A stretch of 64,000 bases of DNA from Roseivirga sp. E12 (GCF_017592825.1 NZ_JAGFMD010000003.1:248001-312000); one strand, 5' to 3'. Positions 44,664-54,055 are shown, numbered from the stretch's first letter. The notes: a model not told the origin generated them from the letters alone. Translations and numbers: made by a program.

Positions 44664-46733
44664 CTAGTTTTGATCCACTTCGATTACCTTAAACTCAGTT
44701 CTTCTATTTTTTTGATGTTCCTCTTCAGAACATTCCACATCATTAGTACAGCCATTTACTAATTGTGACTCGCCATAACCTTTGGCCACAAGACGATCCA
44801 TTGCAATCCCTTTGGAAATGATATAGTCAACCGCTGCCTGAGCCCTTCTTTGCGACAGATCCATATTGGCATCGTCAGCATCTCGGGAATCTGTATGAGC
44901 GCTTATCTCAATTTTGATTTCAGGATTATCATTAAGCAACTGAACTAATTTGTCAAGTTCAAGGGCAGCATCCGAACGGATATCAGCCTTGGCCAGATCA
45001 TAATAGATATTCTCTAACAGGATCACTGCATCCAATACGATTGGGTCCAGCGTTACATCTTCGTTAAATACTTTTTCAGTAAACCTTTCTACTAAGTCCT
45101 CTTGAGCGATACCTTGACCCACGGTTGTAAAGATTTTTCTAGCAGTAAAGAATGCGTCCTTTTCCCCCAACAAGGTATATTCCTTCTCAGGGTCAACCGG
45201 GAAGCTATAAGAGCCACCGCGACTACTTAAAACATCATCTATAAGCTGTCCATCGGCATCCAAAAGCTTCACACGAACGTCTCCCAGAATCACCTGGGTA
45301 CTATCATCATTTCTTTGGTAAGTAGTTCCACGAAGTACATAAGTGATTTTTTTGAGGTCACTTGAATTATCTACAAAACTATAGAGATCGTCCCCTCCCT
45401 GACCGCCTTCTCGATTAGAGGTGTAAAAACCTTCGAAAGGAAAGTCAGAGTAAATAAGTCCAAAGTCATCGGCAGATGAGTTGAAAGATGGACCTAAGTT
45501 CCTTATGGTTATGTTCCCTCCTTTATTTTCAGCAGAAAATAAGTCTAGCATACCGAAACCGGCATGTCCATCAGAGGCAAAGTAAAGTTTATTGTCAGGA
45601 GCCACATAAGGAAAAACTTCGTCTCCTGCTGTATTGATTGAAGGGCCCATGTTAGCCACGTTTGCCCATCTACCTCGGTCGTTCAATGTTGCACGGTAAA
45701 TATCAGAACCTCCAAAACCTCCTGGTCGATCTGAAGCAAAGTACATGGTGGTACCTGCCAGGTTGAATGAAGGGGAAGTGTCCCAATACTCAGGGCTATT
45801 AATAGACATGGAAACAGGAGTGCTCCATCTGCCATTCTTCTTTGTGGAAATAAAAAGATCTACACTTCTTCTGCTTTTCTTCTCATCGGTATTTCCTTTA
45901 GCAAAAACCATAGTATTGCCATCAGGAGAAAATGCCACCGAACCTTCATTGATCCCCTGAGAATTAAACAATTCAGGCAATTGACTGAGGGTTGATGCAT
46001 CCGGAGTGAGTCCATCCAAGCCTACTTTATATAGGTCACTGTAAGGTATATTATACCTGCTGAAAGTCTCTGCTTCACGGGTGCTTGAAAAGTATAATTC
46101 GTTGTTAAAAAAAGTAGGACTGTATTCTGCCTGTGGCGTGTTCACACCATCGAGGGGAGTTAAATCAACATTTCTGACATACAGACTAATGCTATCCAGC
46201 TTTTCTAAGTTCTTAATTTCTTGTTCAGCTCTTTCTTTATATACCTCTATAGTTGAGAAATTCGCATACTCCGCCAAGACTTGTTTAGCCTCATCATATT
46301 GCTCGTTTGCCTTTAATGCTAGGGCATAATTCAATTCTAATTCGCCATTGTCGAAACCAGCAGCAATAGCCTTTGCATAGTAGGGTATTGAGGCCTTAGG
46401 GTCACCTAATTTTCTATAAGACTCTGCTGTGTAATAGTTGATGTCTCCAGCATCAGGGTTAGTCTCTAATTCTTTTTTGAAGTCTTCAATCGCCTGAACG
46501 TAGTTTTGATCTTCAACATAGCTCTTCAACACCTTCGGTGTTTTCTTTTCTTCTTCTTTGTCAGCTGTGATGATTTTCGCAGCATTTTGAGTAGGTCCTA
46601 TAGACGGGCTGCTTGGGGCAGGGGCGGTTTTTTTAGGTTCTTCCTGAACTCCCAAAAAATTGGTCTTTTGCGTTGCACAACCACTTGCGTAGAGCAAAAG
46701 AGTAATAAATAGTAATGAATAGAGCTTCTTCAT
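44664..46733 (-). CDS. OmpA/PD40 lipoprotein, PorE-like
   Basis: 689 residues. Lipoprotein signal (hydrophobic 5-17, lipobox ASGC at about 16-19); TPR-like helices (about 70-180); a WD40-like/PD40 beta-propeller (about 195-460) with repeats such as AFSPDGNTMVFAKG and YFASDRPGGFGGSDIY; a small carboxypeptidase-regulatory-like beta domain (about 470-560); and a C-terminal OmpA peptidoglycan-binding domain (AHTDSRDADDANMDLSQRRAQ). This order matches PorE of Porphyromonas, a T9SS-associated outer-membrane protein that binds the wall. Several Bacteroidota paralogues share the architecture without a proven T9SS role, so the PorE label is tentative. Confidence 0.8.
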   Translation of the reverse strand: MKKLYSLLFITLLLYASGCATQKTNFLGVQEEPKKTAPAPSSPSIGPTQNAAKIITADKEEEKKTPKVLKSYVEDQNYVQAIEDFKKELETNPDAGDINYYTAESYRKLGDPKASIPYYAKAIAAGFDNGELELNYALALKANEQYDEAKQVLAEYANFSTIEVYKERAEQEIKNLEKLDSISLYVRNVDLTPLDGVNTPQAEYSPTFFNNELYFSSTREAETFSRYNIPYSDLYKVGLDGLTPDASTLSQLPELFNSQGINEGSVAFSPDGNTMVFAKGNTDEKKSRRSVDLFISTKKNGRWSTPVSMSINSPEYWDTSPSFNLAGTTMYFASDRPGGFGGSDIYRATLNDRGRWANVANMGPSINTAGDEVFPYVAPDNKLYFASDGHAGFGMLDLFSAENKGGNITIRNLGPSFNSSADDFGLIYSDFPFEGFYTSNREGGQGGDDLYSFVDNSSDLKKITYVLRGTTYQRNDDSTQVILGDVRVKLLDADGQLIDDVLSSRGGSYSFPVDPEKEYTLLGEKDAFFTARKIFTTVGQGIAQEDLVERFTEKVFNEDVTLDPIVLDAVILLENIYYDLAKADIRSDAALELDKLVQLLNDNPEIKIEISAHTDSRDADDANMDLSQRRAQAAVDYIISKGIAMDRLVAKGYGESQLVNGCTNDVECSEEEHQKNRRTEFKVIEVDQN

Positions 46734-46759
46734 TGAGTGTAAATTAGCAAAATGCTACT

Positions 46760-47263
46760 TTATAATACGCTTTTCGCGGCCTGAAAGTATCTCTTAAGCC
46801 AACTTTCCTCTGCTTTAACGATCCAGCTTTTATCAAGTTCTAATTTAGTGGTCAGATTGTTATCAAAGAATAAGGAGGTGCCGTGTACATTACCCAATTC
46901 AATGGATGATTTCAAGTCTTTCATGTTTATGAACCGTACCTGATCATCTAACAAAAAAGCGAGATTGGCTCGATCAAAGAAGTTGATACCAAGTTTACTT
47001 CCAATTTCCTGTACAAAACGGAAAGAACTATCAATGGAACAACCACTGGCCATATTAAAGCCCTCATCAGTTGCAATGATGAGAAAATGGTCATGTTTGA
47101 CCGTGGCGGAGGCCATCAATGCCTGACCATGAGCGGCCCACTGTTGCAGGAATTCCTCAGAAGCTGTTAGTAAAGCCTTTTGTTCTTCTTGATCGAGGGC
47201 TCTATCGGCCTGATAAATCCAAATTCTGGATGCAGCACTTAGTTCTTCAAATGGGCTTAGCAT
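46760..47263 (-). CDS. conserved Bacteroidota protein of unknown function
   Basis: 167 residues, soluble, no signal peptide. It has SRIWIYQADRAL near the start and a conserved centre IATDEGFNMASGCSIDSS. I recall relatives labelled 'ABC transporter ATPase' in databases, but there is no Walker A, Walker B or LSGGQ motif here, so that label should not be carried over. It is 26 bp upstream of the PorE-like gene on the same strand and may be co-transcribed with it. Function is unknown. Confidence 0.7.
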   Translation of the reverse strand: MLSPFEELSAASRIWIYQADRALDQEEQKALLTASEEFLQQWAAHGQALMASATVKHDHFLIIATDEGFNMASGCSIDSSFRFVQEIGSKLGINFFDRANLAFLLDDQVRFINMKDLKSSIELGNVHGTSLFFDNNLTTKLELDKSWIVKAEESWLKRYFQAAKSVL

Positions 47264-47475
47264 AGGGCTTATCTTTTATCGAGTTGATATTCGACTAGTA
47301 TTTTACATCAAATGTCGTGTCGTAGTCCTTTGTAACCAATTAGTTGGCACAAAAATTCAACTGAATTGTTTCATAAGTATTATCCGCAAAAGTAAAAATC
47401 GCATAATGAGGCACATTGTTGACTTTTCCGTGACACTTCTGTGATGAATGAACGCTAATCTTACCGCTTATTATT

Positions 47476-48186
47476 ATGAATAAGAAAGTACTTATAGTCG
47501 AAGACGATGCCGATATCAGTGGTCTTATAGAGATTCACCTGAAAGATATGGGCTTTGACACCTTGATTGCCGATCGTGGTGACACGGCTTTGGAAATTGC
47601 GCTTACGGAGGCTTTTGATTTTATCATTCTGGACATTATGCTTCCGGGAAAAGATGGTTTGGAGGTTTGTCGGGAACTGCGTGCTTCTAAACTAAAAACT
47701 CCCATTCTGATGCTCACAGCGAGATCTGAAGAAATCGACAAGATATTGGGTCTAGAAATGGGAGCAGATGATTACCTGACCAAACCCTTCAGTATTCGGG
47801 AGCTAACAGCTCGTGTAAAAGCCATTCTTAGGAGAACTGAAGACCAGTCTGATAGCGGATCAGTATCACGAGAAATTCTTCGTTATGGAGAACTCGTTGT
47901 CGACAAAGACAAGCGGAAGGTCCTATTGAGAAATGAACGAGTTGACTTGACACCCAAGGAGTTTGATCTTTTAGCCCTAATGGCTGAAAACCCTGGGAAG
48001 AGCTATAGTCGGGAGAGTCTTTTGAATATAGTTTGGGGCTATGAGTTTGCTGGCTATGAACATACTGTTAACTCTCATATCAATAGACTAAGAAGCAAAA
48101 TTGAAGTAGATCTTTCTACCCCTAAATATATTCTGACCTCATGGGGTGTGGGCTATAGGTTCAATGACGAATTAAATCAAGACTAA
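47476..48186 (+). CDS. OmpR/PhoB-family response regulator
   Basis: 236 residues. Receiver domain (about 3-120) with the acidic pocket VEDDAD, phosphoacceptor D53 in IILDIMLPGKDG, Thr in MLTAR and Lys in YLTKPFS; winged-helix DNA-binding domain (about 138-232) with RVDLTPKEFDLLALM and EHTVNSHINRLRSKI. It overlaps the histidine kinase by 1 bp, so the two form a matched pair. Targets are unknown; the downstream DM13 and barrel genes are natural candidates for the regulon. Confidence 0.95.
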   Translation: MNKKVLIVEDDADISGLIEIHLKDMGFDTLIADRGDTALEIALTEAFDFIILDIMLPGKDGLEVCRELRASKLKTPILMLTARSEEIDKILGLEMGADDYLTKPFSIRELTARVKAILRRTEDQSDSGSVSREILRYGELVVDKDKRKVLLRNERVDLTPKEFDLLALMAENPGKSYSRESLLNIVWGYEFAGYEHTVNSHINRLRSKIEVDLSTPKYILTSWGVGYRFNDELNQD

Positions 48187-49670
48187 TGAGTGAATCGAAA
48201 AATTTGAAGGGTGGGATCAGCCTGTTTTGGAAGCTCTCTGCTACTTTTCTCGTTTTATTGTTGATGGTTGGTGCATTTCATATTGTGCTATCAATATCAA
48301 CAAGTGAGAAATACTATTTGGAAAGAAACCAAAGGTTGAATGCCAATATTGCTCAGAGCATTATCCAAGAAGTGAAACCTTTTATCGATGGAGAGCTGAG
48401 TGAAACTGCCACAGATGATATTATGCATCATATGATGGCTGTGAACCCAAGCATTGAAGTTTATCTTTTGGATAAGGAAGGGGAAATCCTCAATCATGTA
48501 GCGCCATACAAAAAGGTAAAACTCACAGAAGTTAGCCTAGAACCGATTAAGGAGTTCATAGAGACTAAAGGCGAGGTATGCGTGATGGGTGATGACCCAC
48601 GAAAGCCAGGCGAAGAGCAAATATTTAGTGCAGCTCCCATTATGGAGGGCGAAACTCTTCAAGGGTATGTCTATGTCGTGTTGGCCGGTGAAGATTACTA
48701 TGCTGTAGCGTCCAATCTTTGGAATGACTACATCACTGCTCTTGGAGGAGGCACTATGATAGCCATACTTATTGCCGCCTTGATTGTCGGCCTGATCGCC
48801 ATATGGTTTATCACCAGAAATCTCAGAGGCATTATTGATACGGTAAGACGTTTTCAAGATGGTGATTTGGAGGCTCGGATAGAGACCAAATCTGGTAAGG
48901 AGTTCAATACCCTTGGTGTGGCTTTCAATGAGATGGCAGATACTATAGTAGGTAATATTGAAAACCTTAAGTCGATGGAAAACCTGAGACGAGAATTAGT
49001 TGGCAATGTGAGTCATGATTTAAGAACACCATTGGCAGTTATACATGGGTATATAGAGACCTTAATGATCAAGAAGGATAATCTAAAACCTGAGGAGCGA
49101 GATAAATACCTGGACATTATTCTTCAAAGTACTGAGAAATTGAAAACTATGGTTTCTGAGCTGTTTGAGCTTTCGAAACTTGAGTCAAAACAAGTTCACC
49201 CAAAGAAGGAGCCGTTTTTTGTCAATGAGTTGCTACAAGATGTAGTTCAAAAGTATCTAATACTTGCTCGTAAAAAAGGCGTACTGATTCAGTCCGTCAT
49301 TTCAAATAATATTGACCTGGTTAACGCTGATATTTCTTTAATAGAAAGAGTCTTGCAAAACCTGATTGATAATGCACTCAAGTTTACACCTGAAGGTGGA
49401 ACCATCACAATCAAGACCAATGAACTTGACGATGCGGTTGAAATTCAGGTAAGTGACACCGGGGTGGGGATTCCTGAAGAGCAAATTCCATTTGTGTTTG
49501 ACAGGTACCATATTGGAGACAAAAGAATTGGTTTGGATAAAAACAATACTGGTCTTGGTCTGGCTATAGTTAAGAAGATTCTAGAAATCCATGATGCCAC
49601 CATCCGTCTCACAAGCAAACTAAATCAAGGGACGTCATTTTCATTTGAACTACCATATCATCAAGCATGA
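48186..49670 (+). CDS. sensor histidine kinase
   Basis: 494 residues. Membrane helix 1 (about 14-37), a periplasmic sensor region of about 140 residues (38-180), membrane helix 2 (about 186-209), HAMP domain (about 210-262), HisKA domain with phosphorylated H277 in VGNVSHDLRTPLAV, and an ATPase domain with N396 in NLIDNALKF, DTGVGIP and GLGLAIVKKI. It should phosphorylate the response regulator encoded just upstream. The sensor region has mixed alpha/beta character, perhaps PAS-like; the stimulus is unknown. It overlaps the DM13 gene by 4 bp (ATGA). Confidence 0.94.
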   Translation: MSESKNLKGGISLFWKLSATFLVLLLMVGAFHIVLSISTSEKYYLERNQRLNANIAQSIIQEVKPFIDGELSETATDDIMHHMMAVNPSIEVYLLDKEGEILNHVAPYKKVKLTEVSLEPIKEFIETKGEVCVMGDDPRKPGEEQIFSAAPIMEGETLQGYVYVVLAGEDYYAVASNLWNDYITALGGGTMIAILIAALIVGLIAIWFITRNLRGIIDTVRRFQDGDLEARIETKSGKEFNTLGVAFNEMADTIVGNIENLKSMENLRRELVGNVSHDLRTPLAVIHGYIETLMIKKDNLKPEERDKYLDIILQSTEKLKTMVSELFELSKLESKQVHPKKEPFFVNELLQDVVQKYLILARKKGVLIQSVISNNIDLVNADISLIERVLQNLIDNALKFTPEGGTITIKTNELDDAVEIQVSDTGVGIPEEQIPFVFDRYHIGDKRIGLDKNNTGLGLAIVKKILEIHDATIRLTSKLNQGTSFSFELPYHQA

Positions 49671-50344
49671 AAAGGATAAAAACATATGCAATCTTACTGC
49701 TGGCCGGCATGGGGCTAGTGAGCTGTATCGGCACTGATGTAGTCGAAGATATAATAGTAGAACAGACAGTATCGATTAGCCAAAGGCTAGAGACATTGGC
49801 CGTAGGAGATTCATATCAATTTGAAGCAAATTTCTTCGATGAGATGGGAGAGCAGTCTTCTACAGAAATAACATGGACTTCAAATAATGAAGCGGTAATG
49901 TCTATCACAACTTCCGGGTTAGCGACAGGGGTAGCCGAGGGTAATGTTTGGATCAGTGCAATGTCTGGTGCAGCTCGAGATTCCGTAATGGTTTCTGTTG
50001 GACAAAATACAGTCCTCGCGGCAGCTGAGAGATCAGGATCTTTTGTTGGCTTGAGGGATTACAATGTAAGCGGAAATTTTACCCTCACTGAAGACGGGGA
50101 CAATTTAGTGCTCACTTTCTCGTCCAATTTTGTGGCTTCAAGAGGGCCAGGCTTATTCGTTTACTTGAGCAATAATGCCACTAGAGTGACTGGTGGGGTT
50201 GAGATGGGTCAACTGATGCAAAATTCAGGTGCGCAGACCTATACCATAGCTCTGACAGAGGCTCAATTAGATACTTACAATCACGTACTGATTTACTGCA
50301 GGCCATTCGGTGTTGCTTTCGGAACAGGTCAATTTGATAATTAG
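49667..50344 (+). CDS. lipoprotein with BIG2-like and DM13 domains
   Basis: 225 residues. Lipoprotein signal (hydrophobic 8-17, lipobox LVSC, Cys20); a BIG2-like immunoglobulin domain (about 33-110, with TWTSNNEAVMSITTSGLATGV); and a C-terminal DM13 domain (about 118-222) with GSFVGLRDYNVSGNFTL, ASRGPGLFVYLSNNA and the near-invariant Cys in HVLIYCRPFGVAFG. DM13 has been proposed to be a redox domain using that cysteine. It is translated with the histidine kinase (4-bp overlap), suggesting that the two-component system and this surface or periplasmic protein work together. Confidence 0.82.
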   Translation: MKRIKTYAILLLAGMGLVSCIGTDVVEDIIVEQTVSISQRLETLAVGDSYQFEANFFDEMGEQSSTEITWTSNNEAVMSITTSGLATGVAEGNVWISAMSGAARDSVMVSVGQNTVLAAAERSGSFVGLRDYNVSGNFTLTEDGDNLVLTFSSNFVASRGPGLFVYLSNNATRVTGGVEMGQLMQNSGAQTYTIALTEAQLDTYNHVLIYCRPFGVAFGTGQFDN

Positions 50345-50346
50345 AA

Positions 50347-51201
50347 ATGAAGAGTACTAATCACATAATTTTATCTGGCCTGCTGATGCTGATGACCAGC
50401 AGTGTTTTTGCAGGTGGAGGTTGGCCCACCCCTAAGGGAAAAGGTTACTTCAAATTAAGCCAGTATGTGCTTCAAGCCAATCAATATTATTCTCCTAGCG
50501 GAGAGATTATTGATATTGCCACGGCTGGTATTTACATCAGTAGTATTTATGGTGAATATGGTCTTACCGATCGCTTGGGTGTATCGGCATATGTACCATT
50601 CTTTTCAAGAGCAACCCTGAACGAACAGGTCTCTAGCTCAGGAACCCTATTGGCTGAAGGGGATGCAGTTAATTCTCTCGGTGATTTTGATATTTCATTT
50701 AAATATGGACTGATTGTCAATAAACCAATAGTCGTAAGTGCAAGTCTTACACTGGGTTTGCCTTTCGGCAATCCAAGTGGAGGAAGTACAGAAATCCTGC
50801 AGACCGGAGATGGGGAATTTAACGTGATGCTAAGTCTTGAAGCAAGTCGCAGCTTTAATGGAGGTAAGGGCTATATAAATACACTATTAGCCTTCAATAA
50901 TCGTAGCGAGAATTTCAGTGATGAATTAAGATTAGGCATAGAAGTAGGCTACAATATTGCTCCCAAATGGAATGCTGCTTTGAAGGTACTTAGTGTCAAT
51001 TCGTTGAACAATGGGAGTGATCTTGAAACACCGGCAAATGGCATCTTTTCAAATAACATCGAGTATTTAGCAATTACTCCAGAAGTCAATTATTCCTTAA
51101 ATGAAAGGTTTGGGGTTTCTGGAAGTATTGGTTTTGCCGCCTCTGGTCGAAGAGTCTTAGCGAGACCAGCGTATTCTCTGGGCGTGTTTATGAAGCTATA
51201 A
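50347..51201 (+). CDS. outer-membrane beta-barrel protein
   Basis: 284 residues. Signal peptide (hydrophobic 8-20, cleavage near VFA-GG), then alternating amphipathic strands with aromatic girdles: YFKLSQYVLQANQYY, IYGEYGLTDRLGVSAYVPFF, FDISFKYGLIVNKPIVV, ending in LGVFMKL, a typical barrel closing strand. The segment YGLTDRLGVSAYVPF recalls transporter-like barrels of the phenol-degradation MetA type. It begins 2 bp after the DM13 gene stop and is last in the two-component operon. Substrate is unknown. Confidence 0.75.
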   Translation: MKSTNHIILSGLLMLMTSSVFAGGGWPTPKGKGYFKLSQYVLQANQYYSPSGEIIDIATAGIYISSIYGEYGLTDRLGVSAYVPFFSRATLNEQVSSSGTLLAEGDAVNSLGDFDISFKYGLIVNKPIVVSASLTLGLPFGNPSGGSTEILQTGDGEFNVMLSLEASRSFNGGKGYINTLLAFNNRSENFSDELRLGIEVGYNIAPKWNAALKVLSVNSLNNGSDLETPANGIFSNNIEYLAITPEVNYSLNERFGVSGSIGFAASGRRVLARPAYSLGVFMKL

Positions 51202-51222
51202 GAAATTTTAATGGGGAGAGGT

Positions 51223-51255
51223 AAAAGGGACCCTGATTAGTCGGGGTCCCTTTTT
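51223..51255. terminator. bidirectional terminator
   Basis: Perfect 11-bp stem AAAAGGGACCC / GGGTCCCTTTT (51223-51233, 51244-51254) with a 10-nt loop, between the barrel gene and the convergent iron-sulfur gene. Confidence 0.88.
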
Positions 51256-51258
51256 AAT

Positions 51259-52056
51259 TTAAAGCCCTTCGTTTTTGGCAATTAACTCAGCTAAGTCCAT
51301 CACTTCAACACTGTCTTCTTTCTCTTTGGTTTTTACGCCATCGCGCATCATTGTCATGCAGAATGGACAACCAGCTGCTATGATATTAGCACCAGTCTCC
51401 AAAGCTTCTTCTGTACGCTCGATATTGACTTCTTTGTCTCCAGGCTCAGCATCTTTAAACATCTGCGCACCACCGGCACCACAGCAAAGGCCTTTAGTCC
51501 GGCAGCGCTTCATTTCTACAAGTTCGGCATCCAGTGCTTCAAGGACTTCTCTTGGTGCATCGTAGATATTATTGGCTCGGCCTAAGTAGCAGGAGTCATG
51601 ATAGGTAATTTTCTTACCCTTGAATTCTCCACCGCCTTTTAAACCTACTTTACCCTCGTTAATCAGTTGCTGTAGAAAAGTAGAGTGATGAATTACCTCA
51701 TAATTGCCACCCAATTCTGGGTATTCGTTTTTGAGTGTATTAAAGCAGTGTGGACAAGCGGTTACAATCTTTTTGACATTGTAGCCATCCAATACTTGAA
51801 TGTTGGCGATGGCCTGCATTTGGAAAAGAAACTCGTTGCCGGCTCTCCTTGCTGGGTCTCCAGTACATGTTTCTTCTTCCCCCAATACAGCATAAGAGAT
51901 ACCTACTTTATTCAATATTTTGATAAAAGCTAGCGTCACCTTTTTGTATCTATCGTCAAACGAACCCGCACAACCTACCCAAAATAATACTTCTGGAGAT
52001 TCTCCTTTAGCCGTCATTTCGGCCATGGTTGGCACTTGGTTAATATTATCACTCAT
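51259..52056 (-). CDS. (Fe-S)-binding protein with two CCG-type domains
   Basis: 265 residues with the two-domain cysteine-rich fold of heterodisulfide reductase HdrB, LutA/GlpC-like and related proteins. First domain: C29, C64, C101-x2-C104; second domain: C156, C191-C192-G, C230-x2-C233. The second has the full CCG pattern, the first has a single Cys (TCTGD) in place of CC. Such domains bind a non-cubane [4Fe-4S] cluster and handle thiol-disulfide or quinone redox. The partner is likely the membrane Fe-S protein at 52644-53969, with the DUF1287 gene between. Electron donor and acceptor are unknown. Confidence 0.88.
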   Translation of the reverse strand: MSDNINQVPTMAEMTAKGESPEVLFWVGCAGSFDDRYKKVTLAFIKILNKVGISYAVLGEEETCTGDPARRAGNEFLFQMQAIANIQVLDGYNVKKIVTACPHCFNTLKNEYPELGGNYEVIHHSTFLQQLINEGKVGLKGGGEFKGKKITYHDSCYLGRANNIYDAPREVLEALDAELVEMKRCRTKGLCCGAGGAQMFKDAEPGDKEVNIERTEEALETGANIIAAGCPFCMTMMRDGVKTKEKEDSVEVMDLAELIAKNEGL

Positions 52057-52065
52057 CTTTTTTAA

Positions 52066-52641
52066 TTATCGCTTGAAAGAATAATGTCCTATGATTTTGT
52101 AAGAAAATAAACAGTCAGATAGCTCCTGTCCATTACCAATGTTGTGAGAAATCAAGTATCTCTCATTATCATTGGATTTTTTGTTTACCACAATTCCAAT
52201 ATGCGTAGTACCACCTCCCAAGTTCCAACATACAATGTCCCCTGGTTTATAATCTTCTGGTTTTGAAGAAATGGCTTTAACAGTGCCATGTCGCTCAAAA
52301 AACTTCATCAGATTGGGTACTCGTCTATGGTCAATGTTTTTATCAGTCCTACTGAGACCCCATAGTTTCGGATACTCATTGAAATGAGCGGCCATATCCT
52401 CATGAACTTCCTTCTGAAGGTCAATGGCCAATTGTCTATAGGCCCTAATAATAACATCAGTACAAACACCTTTGTCTTTGGGTACATCACCATTTGGGTA
52501 GGCTATTGAAAAGTAGCTAGGGTCATATGTTACAGCGTCACTGGTCAATGCGATTGCGGCATCTGAAAGCTTCTGTGTAAAGCTTTCTTGCCCCAATAAA
52601 CCTATCGGAATAAAGAACAATATGAGTATGGCTTTCTGCAA
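52066..52641 (-). CDS. DUF1287 family secreted protein
   Basis: 191 residues. A signal peptide (hydrophobic residues 3-16, ending LLGQE) precedes a DUF1287 domain with GVCTDVIIRAYRQL and GDIVCWNLGGGTTHIGIVV. The conserved Cys and His are those expected of an NlpC/P60-like cysteine hydrolase, so a peptidase or amidase role is plausible but unproven. The open frame reaches TTG 52674, inside the upstream gene. I prefer the TTG at 52641: it lies 2 bp after the upstream stop, has AAAAAAGGA about 10 bp ahead, and gives a compact signal peptide. The position inside an iron-sulfur gene pair is odd. Confidence 0.78.
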   Translation of the reverse strand: MQKAILILFFIPIGLLGQESFTQKLSDAAIALTSDAVTYDPSYFSIAYPNGDVPKDKGVCTDVIIRAYRQLAIDLQKEVHEDMAAHFNEYPKLWGLSRTDKNIDHRRVPNLMKFFERHGTVKAISSKPEDYKPGDIVCWNLGGGTTHIGIVVNKKSNDNERYLISHNIGNGQELSDCLFSYKIIGHYSFKR

Positions 52642-52643
52642 TC

Positions 52644-53969
52644 TTATGATTCCTTTTTTAAGTCCTGTGCCCAATTGAACCTATCGGTTGGTGCGAATTT
52701 CCATGGAGAGAAACTCGTCTCAATATTTTGAAACATCCCATTCCATGAAGCAGGAGCTGCCGATTCTTCCATTGAAACGTACCGTCTCATTTCTAAGATG
52801 ATTGATAATGGGTCAATATTGATTGGACAAGCTTCCACACAAGCATTACAGCTGGTGCAAGCATTAATTTCTTCCTTGATAATAAAATCACCTAGTAATG
52901 ACTTACCGTCTTCTAAACCCTTGCCTCCTTTAGCCAGGCTAGCCCCAACTTCCTCGGCACGGTCTCTCGTAGCCATCATGATTTTACGTGGGGATAGTTT
53001 TTTGCCGGTCATGTTAGCTGGGCATTGAGAAGTACAACGGCCACACTCGGTACATGAATAGGCATTCATAATGTTCACCCAACTTAAGTCGTTGACATCC
53101 TTCGCTCCGAATCTTGCTATTTCAGCAGGAGGCTCATTGACTCCCTCTGTCGGCATACCCAGCATCATCTTGACTTCATTGGTAACAACAGGCATGTTTT
53201 CAATTTTGCCTTTCTGCTCCAAGTTTGAATACCATGTATTGGGGAAGGCCATTGCAATGTGCAAATGCTTAGAGTAAGTCACGTAGATGGCGAAGCCTAG
53301 AATACCTATTATATGGAACCACCAAGCAAAACGCTCGACAAAAATCAATGTCGAAACACTCATTCCTTCAAAGAGTGGAATGAGAAAACTGCTAAAGAAG
53401 AAAGTTCCGGTTTGAGCATAGTGATCATCCTGACCTTGAATCAGCGAATCCGTGGCATTCATGGTTAGGATTGCAAACATCAAGATGATTTCAATCACCA
53501 AGATCAGGTTGGCATCCAGTGTAGGCCATTTACGCATTTCTTCACCAGAAAAGCGCTTGACTTTCATCACATTTCTACGAATCAGGAAGGCAAAACAAGA
53601 GAAGAGGACAGCTACAGATAGAAATTCGAATATGTTAATCAAAACTGTATAAAAGTCGCCCAGGTAGGGGGCAAAAATTCGATGTGTACCTGCCAACCCA
53701 TCAATCACAAATTCTAAAACCTCAAGGTTGATAACCAAAAAACCAGTGTAAATCAATAAGTGAAGAAACGCTGGTACAATGCGCTTGAACATCTTTTGTT
53801 GACCAAATGCTACCAACAGCATTGTTTTCCATCTTTCATAGGTATTATCGGTTCTACCTGCAGGTTTTCCTAAGAAGATATTCTTCCGTATTTGGGTAAT
53901 GCGTTTATAAAGAAAAAACGATGCGGTGGCAACAATAATTAGAAATGCTATTTGAGGCAGAAACTCCAT
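52644..53969 (-). CDS. membrane Fe-S oxidoreductase (HdrC/DsrM-like fusion)
   Basis: 441 residues. The N-terminal half has about five membrane helices (near 3-20, 66-85, 104-130, 152-171, 205-232) and histidines H70, H219, H235 and H237 that could bind heme b, as in nitrate-reductase-gamma or DsrM proteins. The C-terminal half has two [4Fe-4S] ferredoxin motifs: C306-C309-C312-C316P and C371-C374-C377-C381P. This suggests electron transfer between the quinone pool and the soluble CCG protein encoded two genes downstream. The pair is common in Bacteroidota but I cannot name the reaction. Confidence 0.88.
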   Translation of the reverse strand: MEFLPQIAFLIIVATASFFLYKRITQIRKNIFLGKPAGRTDNTYERWKTMLLVAFGQQKMFKRIVPAFLHLLIYTGFLVINLEVLEFVIDGLAGTHRIFAPYLGDFYTVLINIFEFLSVAVLFSCFAFLIRRNVMKVKRFSGEEMRKWPTLDANLILVIEIILMFAILTMNATDSLIQGQDDHYAQTGTFFFSSFLIPLFEGMSVSTLIFVERFAWWFHIIGILGFAIYVTYSKHLHIAMAFPNTWYSNLEQKGKIENMPVVTNEVKMMLGMPTEGVNEPPAEIARFGAKDVNDLSWVNIMNAYSCTECGRCTSQCPANMTGKKLSPRKIMMATRDRAEEVGASLAKGGKGLEDGKSLLGDFIIKEEINACTSCNACVEACPINIDPLSIILEMRRYVSMEESAAPASWNGMFQNIETSFSPWKFAPTDRFNWAQDLKKES

Positions 53970-54024
53970 ATTATACGCTAGTAAGTGTTGGTCTTATTCC
54001 TAGTTTTGAATTTATCAAAAATGT

Positions 54025-54055
54025 TTTGCACGGTTTAACTTTTTATATACTTTTG
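54025..54055 (+). promoter_or_regulatory. Bacteroidota promoter of tRNA-Phe
   Basis: TTTG (54025-54028), 19-bp spacer, TACTTTTG (54048-54055): a full match to TTTG-N19-TAnnTTTG, 13 bp before the mature tRNA. Confidence 0.8.
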
